A stretch of 64,000 nt of DNA from Allobosea sp. CRIB-10 (GCF_900112185.1 NZ_FOKP01000001.1:434001-498000), one strand, 5' to 3'; positions 19,610-31,255 are shown, numbered from the stretch's first letter. Program-made: numbers and translations. The notes: a model not told the origin generated them from the sequence alone.

Positions 19610-20698
19610 TCAGGCCGCCTCGTCTTCGGTGGCGGCAGCGCGAGGCCGCTCGCCGGCGAAGGCCCTGGCGAGCAGGTCGCGGATGCCGTCTCGCGTCACG
19701 GGGCGCGGATTCCAGTAGGGATTTTCGACCGCGATGTCCGCCGCTTTGTCGATACCGCTCTGGGGCATGCCGAGCTCGGCCAGCGACAGCGGCACGCCGA
19801 GCGCCCGCACCAGATCATAGAGGCCCTGCGCCGCATCGGGAGCCCCGAGCGCCCGGCAGATCGCCGCCATCGCCTCCGGCGCGGCCGGCGCGTTGTAGGC
19901 GACCGCATGCGGCAGCACGACGGTGTGCGTCTCGGCATGGGGCAGGTCGAAGCTGCCGCCGAGCGTGTGGCAGAGTTTGTGATGCAACGCCATTCCGACC
20001 GCGCCGAGGCAGCAGCCGCAGAGCCAGGCGCCGTAGAGCGCATGCGAGCGTGCCTCGATATTGGCCGGCTCATGCACCAGGATCGGCAAGGCTGAAGACA
20101 GCGTGCGGATGCCGTCCTGCGCCATCAACGAGATGATCGGATTGCGGTCCCTGGCATAGAGCGCCTCGACGGCATGAGCCATGGCGTTGACGCCCGAGGT
20201 CGCCGACAGCATCGGCGGCAGGCTGAGTGTCAGGTCGACGTCGTAGATGACCGTCTCGGGCAGCACGTCGAGCGAGCGGATCGTCGTCTTGCGGCCGCCC
20301 TCCGTCTGGCCGAGGATCGGCGTCATCTCCGAGCCGGCATAGGTGGTTGGGATCACGACCTGCGACACGCCGGAGCGCAGGGCGAGCGCCTTGCCGAGCC
20401 CCGTGGTGGAACCGCCGCCCAGTGCCACGACGCAATCGGCTCCGGTCTCGCGCAAGGTATCGAGCGCCCGCTCCGTCACCTCGACCGGCGTGTGCATCGT
20501 CGCGTCGTTGAAATATCCCGCCAGGGCGGAGCCGAGCAGCGCACCGAGGCGCTCGCCCGCGGTCGCCTGCTGCGGCGTCGTCAGCACCAGCGCCCGCCGG
20601 GCGCCGAGACGTTCGACCTCCGCTGCGACCTCCTTGATCGTGCCGCGCCCGAAGCGCACCCGCGACGGCAGAGCCTCATAGGCGAAGGTCTCGATCAT
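19610..20698 (-). CDS. Maleylacetate reductase (iron-containing alcohol dehydrogenase family)
   Basis: This is a 362-residue enzyme that reduces maleylacetate to 3-oxoadipate with NAD(P)H, the step after hydroxyquinol ring cleavage. The nucleotide-binding GGGSTTGLGKALAL segment and VIPTTYAGSEMTPILGQTE are strongly like known maleylacetate reductases. The downstream HHKLCHTLGGSFDLPHAETH stretch carries the conserved histidines of this Fe-ADH branch. Its presence with the intradiol dioxygenase defines the operon as a hydroxyquinol pathway. Confidence 0.94.
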   Translation of the reverse strand: MIETFAYEALPSRVRFGRGTIKEVAAEVERLGARRALVLTTPQQATAGERLGALLGSALAGYFNDATMHTPVEVTERALDTLRETGADCVVALGGGSTTGLGKALALRSGVSQVVIPTTYAGSEMTPILGQTEGGRKTTIRSLDVLPETVIYDVDLTLSLPPMLSATSGVNAMAHAVEALYARDRNPIISLMAQDGIRTLSSALPILVHEPANIEARSHALYGAWLCGCCLGAVGMALHHKLCHTLGGSFDLPHAETHTVVLPHAVAYNAPAAPEAMAAICRALGAPDAAQGLYDLVRALGVPLSLAELGMPQSGIDKAADIAVENPYWNPRPVTRDGIRDLLARAFAGERPRAAATEDEAA

Positions 20699-20741
20699 CG
20701 AAGGCTCCTGGCGGATCAGGCGTTGATCGGGCGGCGCCGGC

Positions 20742-21116
20742 TCACTCGCCGGCGACGATTTCCTGGCGGTGATGCAGATCGCTTGCGGCGAAGACGGGAG
20801 CGTCGCCGTCGGCGAGATAATCGACCTGGAAGCGCGCGATCCGGAGATCGGCGAGTTCGTGCCGGACTCTCAGATGCTCGGGATGGCTGCCATAGGCTTC
20901 GAGCGCAGCCCGATCGGCGAACTCGCTGACCAGCACGACGTCACAGGCATAGTCGACGCCGCTGACGTCGGCGCCGATCTCGATATGGGTGAGCCCTTCG
21001 ATGCGGCCCCGCAGCCCCTCGAAGGCAGCCTTGACCTTGGCGCGGGCATCGGCGCGCTCCATCGGCGTGTCGCCGCGCAAGCGCCACATCACGATGTGGC
21101 GGACCGGACCTGGCAT
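20742..21116 (-). CDS. Dabb-family (stress-responsive A/B barrel) protein
   Basis: This is a 124-residue dimeric alpha/beta-barrel protein. The start PVRHIVMWRLRGDT and the HIEIGADVSG and SEFADRAALEAYGSHPEH motifs are diagnostic of the Dabb domain. It is the first gene of the twelve-gene operon, facing the LysR regulator gene. Dabb proteins in aromatic pathways are sometimes small-molecule-binding or isomerase-like; no function is known here. Confidence 0.88.
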   Translation of the reverse strand: MPGPVRHIVMWRLRGDTPMERADARAKVKAAFEGLRGRIEGLTHIEIGADVSGVDYACDVVLVSEFADRAALEAYGSHPEHLRVRHELADLRIARFQVDYLADGDAPVFAASDLHHRQEIVAGE

Positions 21117-21144
21117 AGGCGTTTCCTCGACCTTCGGCCGTCAT

Positions 21145-21236
21145 TCTCGGGCCGTCGTTGTCCCGAGAGTTAAGACTTGCGAAAGTCGGAAATAAAGCCG
21201 AGCTTCAGGAACTCTCTTTTACGCAAATCGGAAATA
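21145..21236. promoter_or_regulatory. Operator candidates in the lysR / hydroxyquinol-operon divergent promoter
   Basis: The 119-base divergent region holds two kinds of repeat. A 7-base inverted repeat TCTCGGG (21145-21151) / CCCGAGA (21162-21168) has a 10-base centre. A direct repeat TCGGAAATA occurs at 21186-21194 and 21228-21236, exactly 42 bases apart (four helical turns), each preceded by a GCGAAA- or GCAAA-like sequence. Both lie where a LysR-type regulator would be expected to bind. The repeats are seen directly; their function is inferred. Confidence 0.45.
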
Positions 21237-22150
21237 TGGACCGCTTCACGCAGATCGAGGTGTTCGTGAAGACGGCGGAGCTGCGCAGCCTGTCGCGCGC
21301 AGCGGAGGCGCTCGGCATGTCGAACGCCGCCGCCAGCCGGCACCTCGCTGCCCTGGAGGAGCGCCTCTCCGCCCGGCTGGTGGAGCGCAATACGCGCCGT
21401 CTCTGGCTGACCGAGGCGGGGGAACAGTTCTACCAGCGCAGCGGCGCGCTGCTGACCGAACTCGGCGAGGCGGAGAGTGCGGTGAACGCCCACACGTTGG
21501 CGCCGCAAGGGGTGCTGCGCGTCACCAGCTCGCTCTCTTTCGCGACGATCTATCTGGCGCCGATGCTGCCGGCCTTCCGCCGTCTCTATCCCAAGCTCAG
21601 CGTTCACATCGCCGTCGCCAACCGCTATCTCGACTTCATCGAGGCCGGCATCGACGTCGCCATCCGCACGCGCCTGCACGAGCCCGACAGCAACATCGTG
21701 GTGCGGCGGCTCGGGCGCATGCGCCGCGTCCTCGCCGCTTCGCCGGCCTATCTGGAAGAGCGCGGGCGTCCGATCGCCCCGGCCGACCTCGCCCAGCACG
21801 ACATGCTGGTCTACAACCTTGCCGCCGACCCGTTCTCGCTGCGCCTGACCAAAGGCGACAGCGAGCGGATCGTGCGGATCGGGGCGGCGCTCGACTGCAA
21901 TGACGGGCAGGTGATCCGCCAGGCCGCGATCGCAGGGCTCGGCATCCTGATCCAGCCGCTCTACATCGTGCAGGCCGACCTCGATGCCGGGCGTCTGGTC
22001 CCGGTGCTGCTCGACTGGCAGCTGCCGACGCTGACCATGAACATCGCCTATCAGAACCGCGATCATCTGCCGGCCAAGATCCGGGTGTTCAACGAGTTCC
22101 TCGTCAATCACGTGCGGTCCACCTCGAACAGCCAGATCTGGTCGGCATAG
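21236..22150 (+). CDS. LysR family transcriptional regulator (probable regulator of the hydroxyquinol operon)
   Basis: This is a 304-residue LysR regulator. The N-terminal winged helix-turn-helix covers MDRFTQIEVFVKTAELRSLS through SNAAASRHLAALEERLSARL; the rest is the periplasmic-binding-protein-like effector domain. The start MDRFTQ at 21236 is preferred over an upstream ATG at 21158, because it puts the helix-turn-helix at the normal position. It is divergent from the catabolic operon and likely controls it in response to a pathway intermediate. Confidence 0.93.
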   Translation: MDRFTQIEVFVKTAELRSLSRAAEALGMSNAAASRHLAALEERLSARLVERNTRRLWLTEAGEQFYQRSGALLTELGEAESAVNAHTLAPQGVLRVTSSLSFATIYLAPMLPAFRRLYPKLSVHIAVANRYLDFIEAGIDVAIRTRLHEPDSNIVVRRLGRMRRVLAASPAYLEERGRPIAPADLAQHDMLVYNLAADPFSLRLTKGDSERIVRIGAALDCNDGQVIRQAAIAGLGILIQPLYIVQADLDAGRLVPVLLDWQLPTLTMNIAYQNRDHLPAKIRVFNEFLVNHVRSTSNSQIWSA

Positions 22151-22165
22151 CCGCCTGTCCGCGCT

Positions 22166-22582
22166 TCACGCAGATTGCCGGCGCCGGCACATCGCGGCGC
22201 GGCGCTCGACCTTGGCGGCGAGCACGAGGCTCGCGACGAGCAGCAGCGCGCCGTTGAAGGGATGAAGCGAGAGCAGTGCAGGCGTCGCCACAGCCGCCAG
22301 CGCCACCTGGATCAGGTAGAGCAGGACGACCAGCCCCGCCCACCAGCCAAAGCCCCGCAGCCGCGCGATGACGAGAGCTCCGACGAGCAGCGCCGCCGCC
22401 GGGAGGACCAAGACTCCGCCGAAGCTCGCATGCAGCCCCCACAAGCCGCTATTCCCGGACAGGGACGCGCCGGCGCTGAGAAACTGGAGGAGAATGCCGA
22501 GGGGCAGAGTCCGCGCGGCCACGGCGAACCAGCGCGGCGTGCCGCGATCGAGCTCGGCAAATGTATCATGCTCGGTCTCCAT
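22166..22582 (-). CDS. Small integral membrane protein of unknown function
   Basis: This is a 138-residue protein with about four hydrophobic helices (around residues 24-45, 50-75, 80-102 and 105-122), a soluble acidic N terminus and an arginine-rich C terminus (KVERRAAMCRRR). It resembles small cytochrome-oxidase-assembly-like or DUF-type four-helix membrane proteins, but I do not recognise a family with certainty. It lies 3 bases after the oxidoreductase gene and is co-transcribed with it. Confidence 0.75.
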   Translation of the reverse strand: METEHDTFAELDRGTPRWFAVAARTLPLGILLQFLSAGASLSGNSGLWGLHASFGGVLVLPAAALLVGALVIARLRGFGWWAGLVVLLYLIQVALAAVATPALLSLHPFNGALLLVASLVLAAKVERRAAMCRRRQSA

Positions 22583-22585
22583 GGC

Positions 22586-23161
22586 TCACGCCGCCTCCCG
22601 GCCTGTGGTCGCGGTGGCGGCGATCCAGCCCGCGAGCGTGGCGGCGTAGTCGGCGGCAGCGGCTTCGAGCGCATCGGGGAGAAGCTTGTCCGCCTCATAG
22701 ACGATGAAGGGATCGCTCCAGGACAGACCGCAGCGATGGGCGGTGGCGCGCAATGGCGCCAGAAGATCGATCATGGCGAACATGTTGCGGCCGCCGGGGC
22801 GATAGGCGTCGGGGACGTTGCCGGCAGTCGCCGCCAGCATCAGCGGCGTGCCTTCCAGCGCCCTGCCCTCGGCCTCGTAGGCGAGATAGAACATGCGGGT
22901 GAGCACCGCGTCCTGCCAGGCCTTCAGCAGGGCCGGCGTGGAATACCACTGGATCGGGAACTGCAGCACGATGCGGTCGGTCGCGAGCAGCCGGGCGGCC
23001 TCGCGCTCGCCGTCGCGGACCATGTCGATACCCTCCGGATAGAGCGCCTGCATGTCGACGACCTCGACGCCCGGGATGCCGGCGGCGGCCGCGGCCAAGG
23101 CGGCATTGGCCCTGGATTGCGAGAGATCGCGGTGAAACAACAGAATGAGTGTCTTGGTCAT
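22586..23161 (-). CDS. NAD(P)H-dependent flavodoxin-fold oxidoreductase (MdaB/YwrO-like)
   Basis: This is a 191-residue quinone-reductase-type flavoprotein. The N terminus KTLILLFHRDLSQSRANAAL gives the FMN/FAD phosphate loop, and FPIQWYSTPALLKAWQDAVL is the conserved flavin/quinone-site motif, followed by ATAGNVPDAYRPGGRN. These enzymes carry out two-electron reduction of quinones. It is divergent from the LysR gene at 23248, which is the likely regulator of this two-gene unit. Confidence 0.88.
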   Translation of the reverse strand: MTKTLILLFHRDLSQSRANAALAAAAAGIPGVEVVDMQALYPEGIDMVRDGEREAARLLATDRIVLQFPIQWYSTPALLKAWQDAVLTRMFYLAYEAEGRALEGTPLMLAATAGNVPDAYRPGGRNMFAMIDLLAPLRATAHRCGLSWSDPFIVYEADKLLPDALEAAAADYAATLAGWIAATATTGREAA

Positions 23162-23215
23162 CGTCGCCTCCTGGTCTGACCAGGGGACGATGCCGGCATG
23201 CGATAAATTACTCCA

Positions 23216-23228
23216 ATCGATTATCGAT
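23216..23228. promoter_or_regulatory. Palindromic operator candidate between oxidoreductase and lysR
   Basis: The sequence ATCGATTATCGAT is a 13-base palindrome around a central T, placed 20 bases upstream of the second lysR start and within the 86-base divergent gap. This is a suitable place for LysR autoregulation. Function is inferred. Confidence 0.35.
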
Positions 23229-23247
23229 CTATTCTATCATCCACCTC

Positions 23248-24135
23248 ATGAATTTAAGAGCACTCGACCTCAATCTCCTCGTCATCCTCGACGCCCTTCT
23301 CGACGAGGCGCATGTCAGCCGCGCGGCCGACCGGCTCGGCCTGTCGCAACCGGCGGCCTCCGCGGCGCTGCAACGTTGCCGGCATCTGTTCCGCGACGAG
23401 CTTCTGGAACGCGGCCGCGGCACCATGTATCTGACCGCCAAGGCCGAAGCCTTGCGCGCTCCCCTGAAATCGCTCCTCTCTGGGGTGACCGAGCTGGTCG
23501 ACCCGCCGCAGATGCCACTTGCAGAGATGCGGCAGACGCTACGGATCACCACGGCAGACTATCCGGCGCTGATCGTCATTGCGCCGCTCCAGCAGGAATT
23601 GCAGCGTGCGGCGCCCGGCATCGACCTGGTGATCCAGCCCTGGCATGGCGCGGATGCCGCCCGTGCCGCCTTGATGGATGGCACCAGCGATCTGGCCATT
23701 TCCGTGCTCCCGCCGGCCGAGGACGACCTCCATCGCGAGGAGCTGCTGACGGAGCATTATCTCGCCGCCATGCGGATCGGCCATCCCGCCGCAGATGGCT
23801 TCGATCTCGAGGCCTGGCTCGCCTACCCGCATATCCTGGTCTCGGGGCGCGGCGACACGCGCACGCCGATCGATGCCGAACTGGCGAACCGGGGATTGTC
23901 GCGGCGCGCCGGCCTGGTCGTGCCGAGCTTCCAGATGGTCCCGGCGCTGCTGCGGGGCTCGGACATGATCGCCCTGCTGCCGTCGCGGGTCTTGGCCGAG
24001 TTCGACGGATTGGCCGCCTTCCCCCCGCCACTTCCGATACCCGGTTTCACGCTGCATCTGGCGTGGCATCGACGGCGCGCAAAAGATGCCGCTTTACAGT
24101 ACGTCGCCGGAATCCTCGTTCGATTGCTGCGGTGA
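23248..24135 (+). CDS. LysR family transcriptional regulator
   Basis: This is a 295-residue LysR regulator of the NodD/NahR-like subgroup. The start MNLRALDLNLLVILDALLDEA and SRAADRLGLSQPAASAALQR form the helix-turn-helix region, and the remainder is the effector-binding domain. The ATG at 23248 is the natural start, since residues encoded before it do not fit the family. It probably controls the divergent quinone-reductase/membrane-protein pair. Confidence 0.92.
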   Translation: MNLRALDLNLLVILDALLDEAHVSRAADRLGLSQPAASAALQRCRHLFRDELLERGRGTMYLTAKAEALRAPLKSLLSGVTELVDPPQMPLAEMRQTLRITTADYPALIVIAPLQQELQRAAPGIDLVIQPWHGADAARAALMDGTSDLAISVLPPAEDDLHREELLTEHYLAAMRIGHPAADGFDLEAWLAYPHILVSGRGDTRTPIDAELANRGLSRRAGLVVPSFQMVPALLRGSDMIALLPSRVLAEFDGLAAFPPPLPIPGFTLHLAWHRRRAKDAALQYVAGILVRLLR

Positions 24136-24336
24136 TCCGGTGGCTCGCCTGCGAAGCATGCGGGTCGCTCGGGAGGTGGTCACGACGCTCGCCCCGGCGG
24201 ATCGCCATCGAAGTGCGCGATCGGCCATAGTGCCCGGCCGCAATCGCCGGCATGTCCGTGGCGTGCTGGCGCCGACAGGCAGGCGCAGTAAGATTTCCGG
24301 CAATCAGCAAGTAGTCTGTCAGCACAGGACGGTACG

Positions 24337-24978
24337 ATGTTCCTTTTCGACGGTCCCGACGAAGCGGGAATCACCATCATGCTCGCCCATGGCGCCGGGG
24401 CCCCGATGGATTCGCCGTCGATGGTGGCCGCGGCCAGGGCATTGGGCAGCGCGGGCTTCCGTGTCGCACGCTTCGAGTTCGACTACATGGCGGCGAGGCG
24501 GGCCGACGGGCGCCGCCTGCCACCGCCTCGCGCCGAAAAGCTGAATCCGCAATACATCGCCGCCGTCGACGCGCTCGCCGCGAAGGGCCGCCTCATCATC
24601 GGCGGCAAGTCGATGGGCGGGCGCGTCGCCAGCATGGTCGCCGACGAGCTCTTCGCGGCTGGCCGGATCCATGGGCTTCTGTGCCTGGGCTACCCTTTTG
24701 ACCCGCCCGGCAAGCCGGAGCAGCTGCGGACCGCTCATCTCGCCGATCTGAGGACGCCAACGCTCGTCACACAGGGGACGCGGGATGAATTCGGCACCCG
24801 AGACGAGGTCTCGGCCTACACGCTGTCTCCGCAGATCGAGCTTCTATGGCTCGAGGATGGCGATCATGATCTGAAGCCGCGCAAGAGCCTCTCCGGCTTC
24901 TCGACGGCCGACCATCTGAAGACCATGGCCGAGACGGTTTCGGATTGGGCCGGGCGCGTGATCGGCCACCCTGGCTGA
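24337..24978 (+). CDS. Alpha/beta hydrolase, KANL3/Tex30 type
   Basis: This is a 213-residue alpha/beta-hydrolase. It shows LAHGAGAPMDSPSM (oxyanion region), the nucleophile elbow GGKSMGGRVAS with its serine, an acid in QGTRDEFG and the histidine in DGDHDLKPRK. Size and motifs match the KANL3/Tex30-like family of small cytoplasmic hydrolases, whose substrates are unknown. It stands alone, about 200 bases after lysR. Confidence 0.87.
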   Translation: MFLFDGPDEAGITIMLAHGAGAPMDSPSMVAAARALGSAGFRVARFEFDYMAARRADGRRLPPPRAEKLNPQYIAAVDALAAKGRLIIGGKSMGGRVASMVADELFAAGRIHGLLCLGYPFDPPGKPEQLRTAHLADLRTPTLVTQGTRDEFGTRDEVSAYTLSPQIELLWLEDGDHDLKPRKSLSGFSTADHLKTMAETVSDWAGRVIGHPG

Positions 24979-25194
24979 CGACGATCCCCGTCCTCGGCGC
25001 CATGAAGCCCGGCTACCGCGGCGGCGCCTGAAGGCCAGGCCACTCTCGCGGCGGGCAATATCGCCACTGTTCCTGACGTCGATGCATGCCGCCGCGATGG
25101 CCGAGCGACACTCGGACCGAAGAAACCGTGGCCGACAATGTAACGGGGCAAAGTAATCGAAGACCGCCTATTCTAGCTAAGTCTTTGATTTAAA

Positions 25195-25271
25195 TGGCGC
25201 GGGCGACGGGGCTCGAACCCGCGACCTCCGGCGTGACAGGCCGGCACTCTAACCAACTGAGCTACGCCCGC
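25195..25271 (-). tRNA. tRNA-Asp (GTC)
   Basis: This is a complete cloverleaf on the minus strand, 77 bases including the encoded CCA (25195-25197). The acceptor GCGGGCG pairs with CGCCCGC. The anticodon stem CCGGC/GCCGG carries the loop CTGTCAC, giving anticodon GTC, and the T arm is GCGGG-TTCGAGC-CCCGT. A decayed copy lies nearby on the other strand. Confidence 0.97.
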
Positions 25272-25499
25272 GCGGGCGGCTGAGGAACTCGTCCCCGGCG
25301 GCGTTGGGATTATGGCCCCCGGCCCTGACTGTCAAGCACCGAAGCCGTCAAAATGTTGATCATCTCCAAAGTCCGGGGAAAGAGGCCGAAACCGACGATT
25401 TTTCACACCTCCCACGGGCACTGCACGGCGCGATCCACGGCGAAGCTACACCAGTAAGGCGAATCCCTGCCACTATGAGCCCAGCAGCGCCGTTCCTGC

Positions 25500-25577
25500 G
25501 CGGGGTACAGCTCGGTTGGTTGGAGTGCCGGCCTGTCACGCCGGGGGGCGCGGGTTCGAGCCGCGTCGCCCGCGCCT
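25500..25577 (+). pseudogene. Decayed tRNA-Asp copy in inverted orientation
   Basis: From GCTC of the D arm to the 3' end this stretch matches the tRNA-Asp at 25195-25271 at about 62 of 67 positions, with an identical anticodon arm (anticodon GTC). It has lost key features: T8 is gone, A14 and A21 became G, the 5' acceptor strand no longer pairs at two positions, one T-stem pair is broken, and CCA is CCT. It is therefore probably a pseudogene, or an element that only mimics a tRNA. It lies on the opposite strand to the intact gene, 228 bases away. Confidence 0.8.
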
Positions 25578-25659
25578 TGTGGTTCAAGACAGGCCAAAGC
25601 TTCGCAAGATCGCTTCTGCGGCTTGCGAAGCCGGCCCCGTGGTCTTAAACGGCGGGCAA

Positions 25660-25735
<76 letters not shown>

Positions 25736-25753
25736 GCCTTTCCTGAGGGCTGC

Positions 25754-26836
25754 TTACGCCGGCAGCATCCAGAGCGTGTGGACCTTTCCGTCCTGGCCGA
25801 AGCCGATACCGCATTGCAGGGCCCCCTTGGCGAACTGCGCCTCGTAGACATCGACCCCGTCCTCGCCGATGCGGCGCAGTGCCAGCTCCTGGAGACCGCC
25901 CTTCGATTCGAGCTCGGCGCTGACGATCGGCTGTTGCTCGCGCACGATGTCCGCCAGCTCCTCGCTCAGAAGCTCGAACGGCATGGTGCCGCGTTGCTGC
26001 TGTTCGAGGAACTCGCGCAAGGTCTCCTCGCTGCGCGGATGCGGAACCCGATCGCGCACCCGCGCGCCGAGCTCGTCCCGCTGGCGCTTTGCTTCCGCCT
26101 CGTCGATGCGCGTGGCGAGAGCTTCGTACCCACCCTGATGCAGGGTCAAGGATTCGGCCCGGCCGTCCCCGGCGGGCGCGAAGGCGAGCTGGGCCGGTAC
26201 GACCTTCAGGAAGAAATTGCTATCGCTTTCGGCAAAGAGCTCGACTTTGGGCTGGCCTGTCAGCTGCAGGAAGAAGCGGTCGCCTTCCAGGGTCACGGCC
26301 ATGATCTGGCCAGCTGGGTGTCGGTAGAAGCCGATGCAGCGCTCGAAGCGGCGCGGATCGAGCTTGATCTCGGTACGCGGCCGCGCCTGCTCGTAGCGCC
26401 GCCAGGCGACGGTATCGGTGTTGTTCTCAGTCATGTTGGTCTCCTTCGCGAGCCGAATCAGTTCGTCGGCGGTGAGGGAGGTGCCGGTGGCGAGCTTGGC
26501 CTGCGCAGCGCGGACGAGCGCAAGACCCTGCTCGGCCCGCTCGCGCTGCTCGGCGAGCAGATCGTGCTGGATGCCGAGGATCCCCGCGAGATCGATGGCT
26601 TTGCCCTGCAGCAGCGCGGTGATCCGCTGCAGGCTCAGGCCCAGCCGCTTCAGTGCCAGGATCTCGTGCAGGCGGGCGATCTCGTCGGCGCCATAGAGAC
26701 GCCAGCCCTTCTGCGTTCGCCGCGGGCGGATCAGGCCGTGCTCCTCATAGAGCCGCAGGGCCCGCTTCGACAGCCCGATCCGGGCCGCGCACTCATTGGC
26801 TTCCAGCCAGATCTCACCCTTGCTTCGCATGCTCAT
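25754..26836 (-). CDS. MerR family transcriptional regulator with C-terminal DUF3471-like domain
   Basis: This is a 360-residue regulator. Residues ~10-80 form a MerR winged helix (AARIGLSKRALRLYEEHGLI, then RLYGADEIARLHEILALKRL), followed by the coiled-coil dimer helix. The second half contains FYRHPAGQIMAVTLEGDRFF, LFAESDSNFFLKVVPAQLAF and SLTLHQGGYE, which resemble the DUF3471 domain usually attached to serine beta-lactamase-like enzymes. The start at 26836 has a strong AGGAGGTG ribosome site (26840-26846 on the plus strand). This domain pairing is unusual; its ligand is unknown. Confidence 0.88.
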   Translation of the reverse strand: MSMRSKGEIWLEANECAARIGLSKRALRLYEEHGLIRPRRTQKGWRLYGADEIARLHEILALKRLGLSLQRITALLQGKAIDLAGILGIQHDLLAEQRERAEQGLALVRAAQAKLATGTSLTADELIRLAKETNMTENNTDTVAWRRYEQARPRTEIKLDPRRFERCIGFYRHPAGQIMAVTLEGDRFFLQLTGQPKVELFAESDSNFFLKVVPAQLAFAPAGDGRAESLTLHQGGYEALATRIDEAEAKRQRDELGARVRDRVPHPRSEETLREFLEQQQRGTMPFELLSEELADIVREQQPIVSAELESKGGLQELALRRIGEDGVDVYEAQFAKGALQCGIGFGQDGKVHTLWMLPA

Positions 26837-26896
26837 CGGCACCTCCTGAAGCAGCGCTAGGCTATGACGCAGGGTGCGGCTCAAGGGCCTGCCAAG

Positions 26897-26926
26897 AAAA
26901 AAGGCCGCCGGCGGGTGCCGGCGGCC
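26897..26926 (-). terminator. Rho-independent terminator of lon
   Basis: A perfect 10-base stem GGCCGCCGGC (26903-26912) / GCCGGCGGCC (26917-26926) with a 4-base loop is followed on the minus strand by six T residues. It lies 22 bases after the lon stop. Confidence 0.9.
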
Positions 26927-26948
26927 TCTTCATTCGCGAGCGCGGGGT

Positions 26949-29378
<2,430 letters not shown>

Positions 29379-29513
29379 GTCTAGTCCTTCACGTTTTCGC
29401 CCGGCCGACCCCTTGAAAGGCAATCGAGCGGACGTACCGCGCGGCGCGACCATTCGCGCCAGGCGCCCCTGCCGGCCGCGCCCTCGACAGGCACGCGACT
29501 CTAACAGGTGATC

Positions 29514-29545
29514 ATAAGGTGGATGCTTCGGCGCCGGCTTTCAAG
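29514..29545 (-). promoter_or_regulatory. Candidate RpoH-type heat-shock promoter of lon
   Basis: Minus-strand CTTGAAA, 17 bases, CACCTTAT. Compared with the enterobacterial sigma32 consensus CTTGAAA / CCCCATnT, the -35 is perfect and the -10 matches 5 of 7 defined positions. It would leave a leader of about 130 bases before lon. Lon is a known heat-shock gene, so the assignment is plausible but only motif-based. Confidence 0.35.
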
Positions 29546-29660
29546 CGACGCCTGACGCAGTCCACCGCCGCTTCCGCCGCAATCGCTGCACGAGACCGTG
29601 ATGGCCAAGGCAAGGCTGGGACAGTTTCGGGGCAGCTGCGACCACCCTAGCCCATAAAGC

Positions 29661-29685
29661 AAAACGCGCGCCGAAAGGCGCGCGT
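29661..29685 (-). terminator. Rho-independent terminator of clpX
   Basis: A perfect 9-base stem ACGCGCGCC (29664-29672) / GGCGCGCGT (29677-29685) closed by a GAAA-type tetraloop, followed on the minus strand by TTTTGCTTT. It lies just after the clpX stop at 29714. Confidence 0.8.
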
Positions 29686-29713
29686 TCCGAACTGAACCAG
29701 AATCCGGTTTCGC

Positions 29714-30982
<1,269 letters not shown>

Positions 30983-31161
30983 GATGCTTCTCCATCTCGG
31001 AGGACGAAATCCGCCACCGAAAAACGGCGGGCTGATGTCGTCTCCCCGTCATAATAGGCGCTCAGATCACGATTATTAGGTTAACGCGTCGCTCTGGCGC
31101 AGGCGGCGACGAAACTGACCCAAAACCGGACCGCTCGAGCGCCTTGCCGCGCCCTTCAGAT

Positions 31162-31181
31162 GCCCCATGCAAACATGGGGC
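31162..31181 (-). terminator. Stem-loop between clpP and clpX
   Basis: A perfect 8-base inverted repeat GCCCCATG (31162-31169) / CATGGGGC (31174-31181) with a 4-base loop lies 75 bases after the clpP stop. No T run follows on either strand, so it may be a weak or Rho-assisted terminator, or an mRNA-processing or stability hairpin. Confidence 0.4.
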
Positions 31182-31255
31182 CTAGTCTTCAGGCAATATG
31201 GCCCTTCGAGAGCCGCTCGCCAACCCACAGGCGCGTGTCGTCTCGGTGACAGCCG

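Larger units (their letters stand above)
29379..29713. other. clpX-lon intergenic region
   Basis: These 335 bases hold the clpX terminator near 29661-29685 and the lon promoter. No gene is seen. On the minus strand, CTTGAAA (plus-strand positions 29539-29545) and CACCTTAT (29514-29521), spaced by 17 bases, resemble a heat-shock (RpoH) promoter. The -10 match is partial. Confidence 0.6.

Noticed and set aside
14943..21116. Classical catechol/beta-ketoadipate cluster
   Set aside because: No muconate cycloisomerase or muconolactone isomerase is present; maleylacetate reductase points to hydroxyquinol instead of catechol.
24864..25151. Minus-strand 95-codon frame overlapping the alpha/beta hydrolase end
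   Set aside because: Mostly antisense to the hydrolase gene; no supporting motif or ribosome site.
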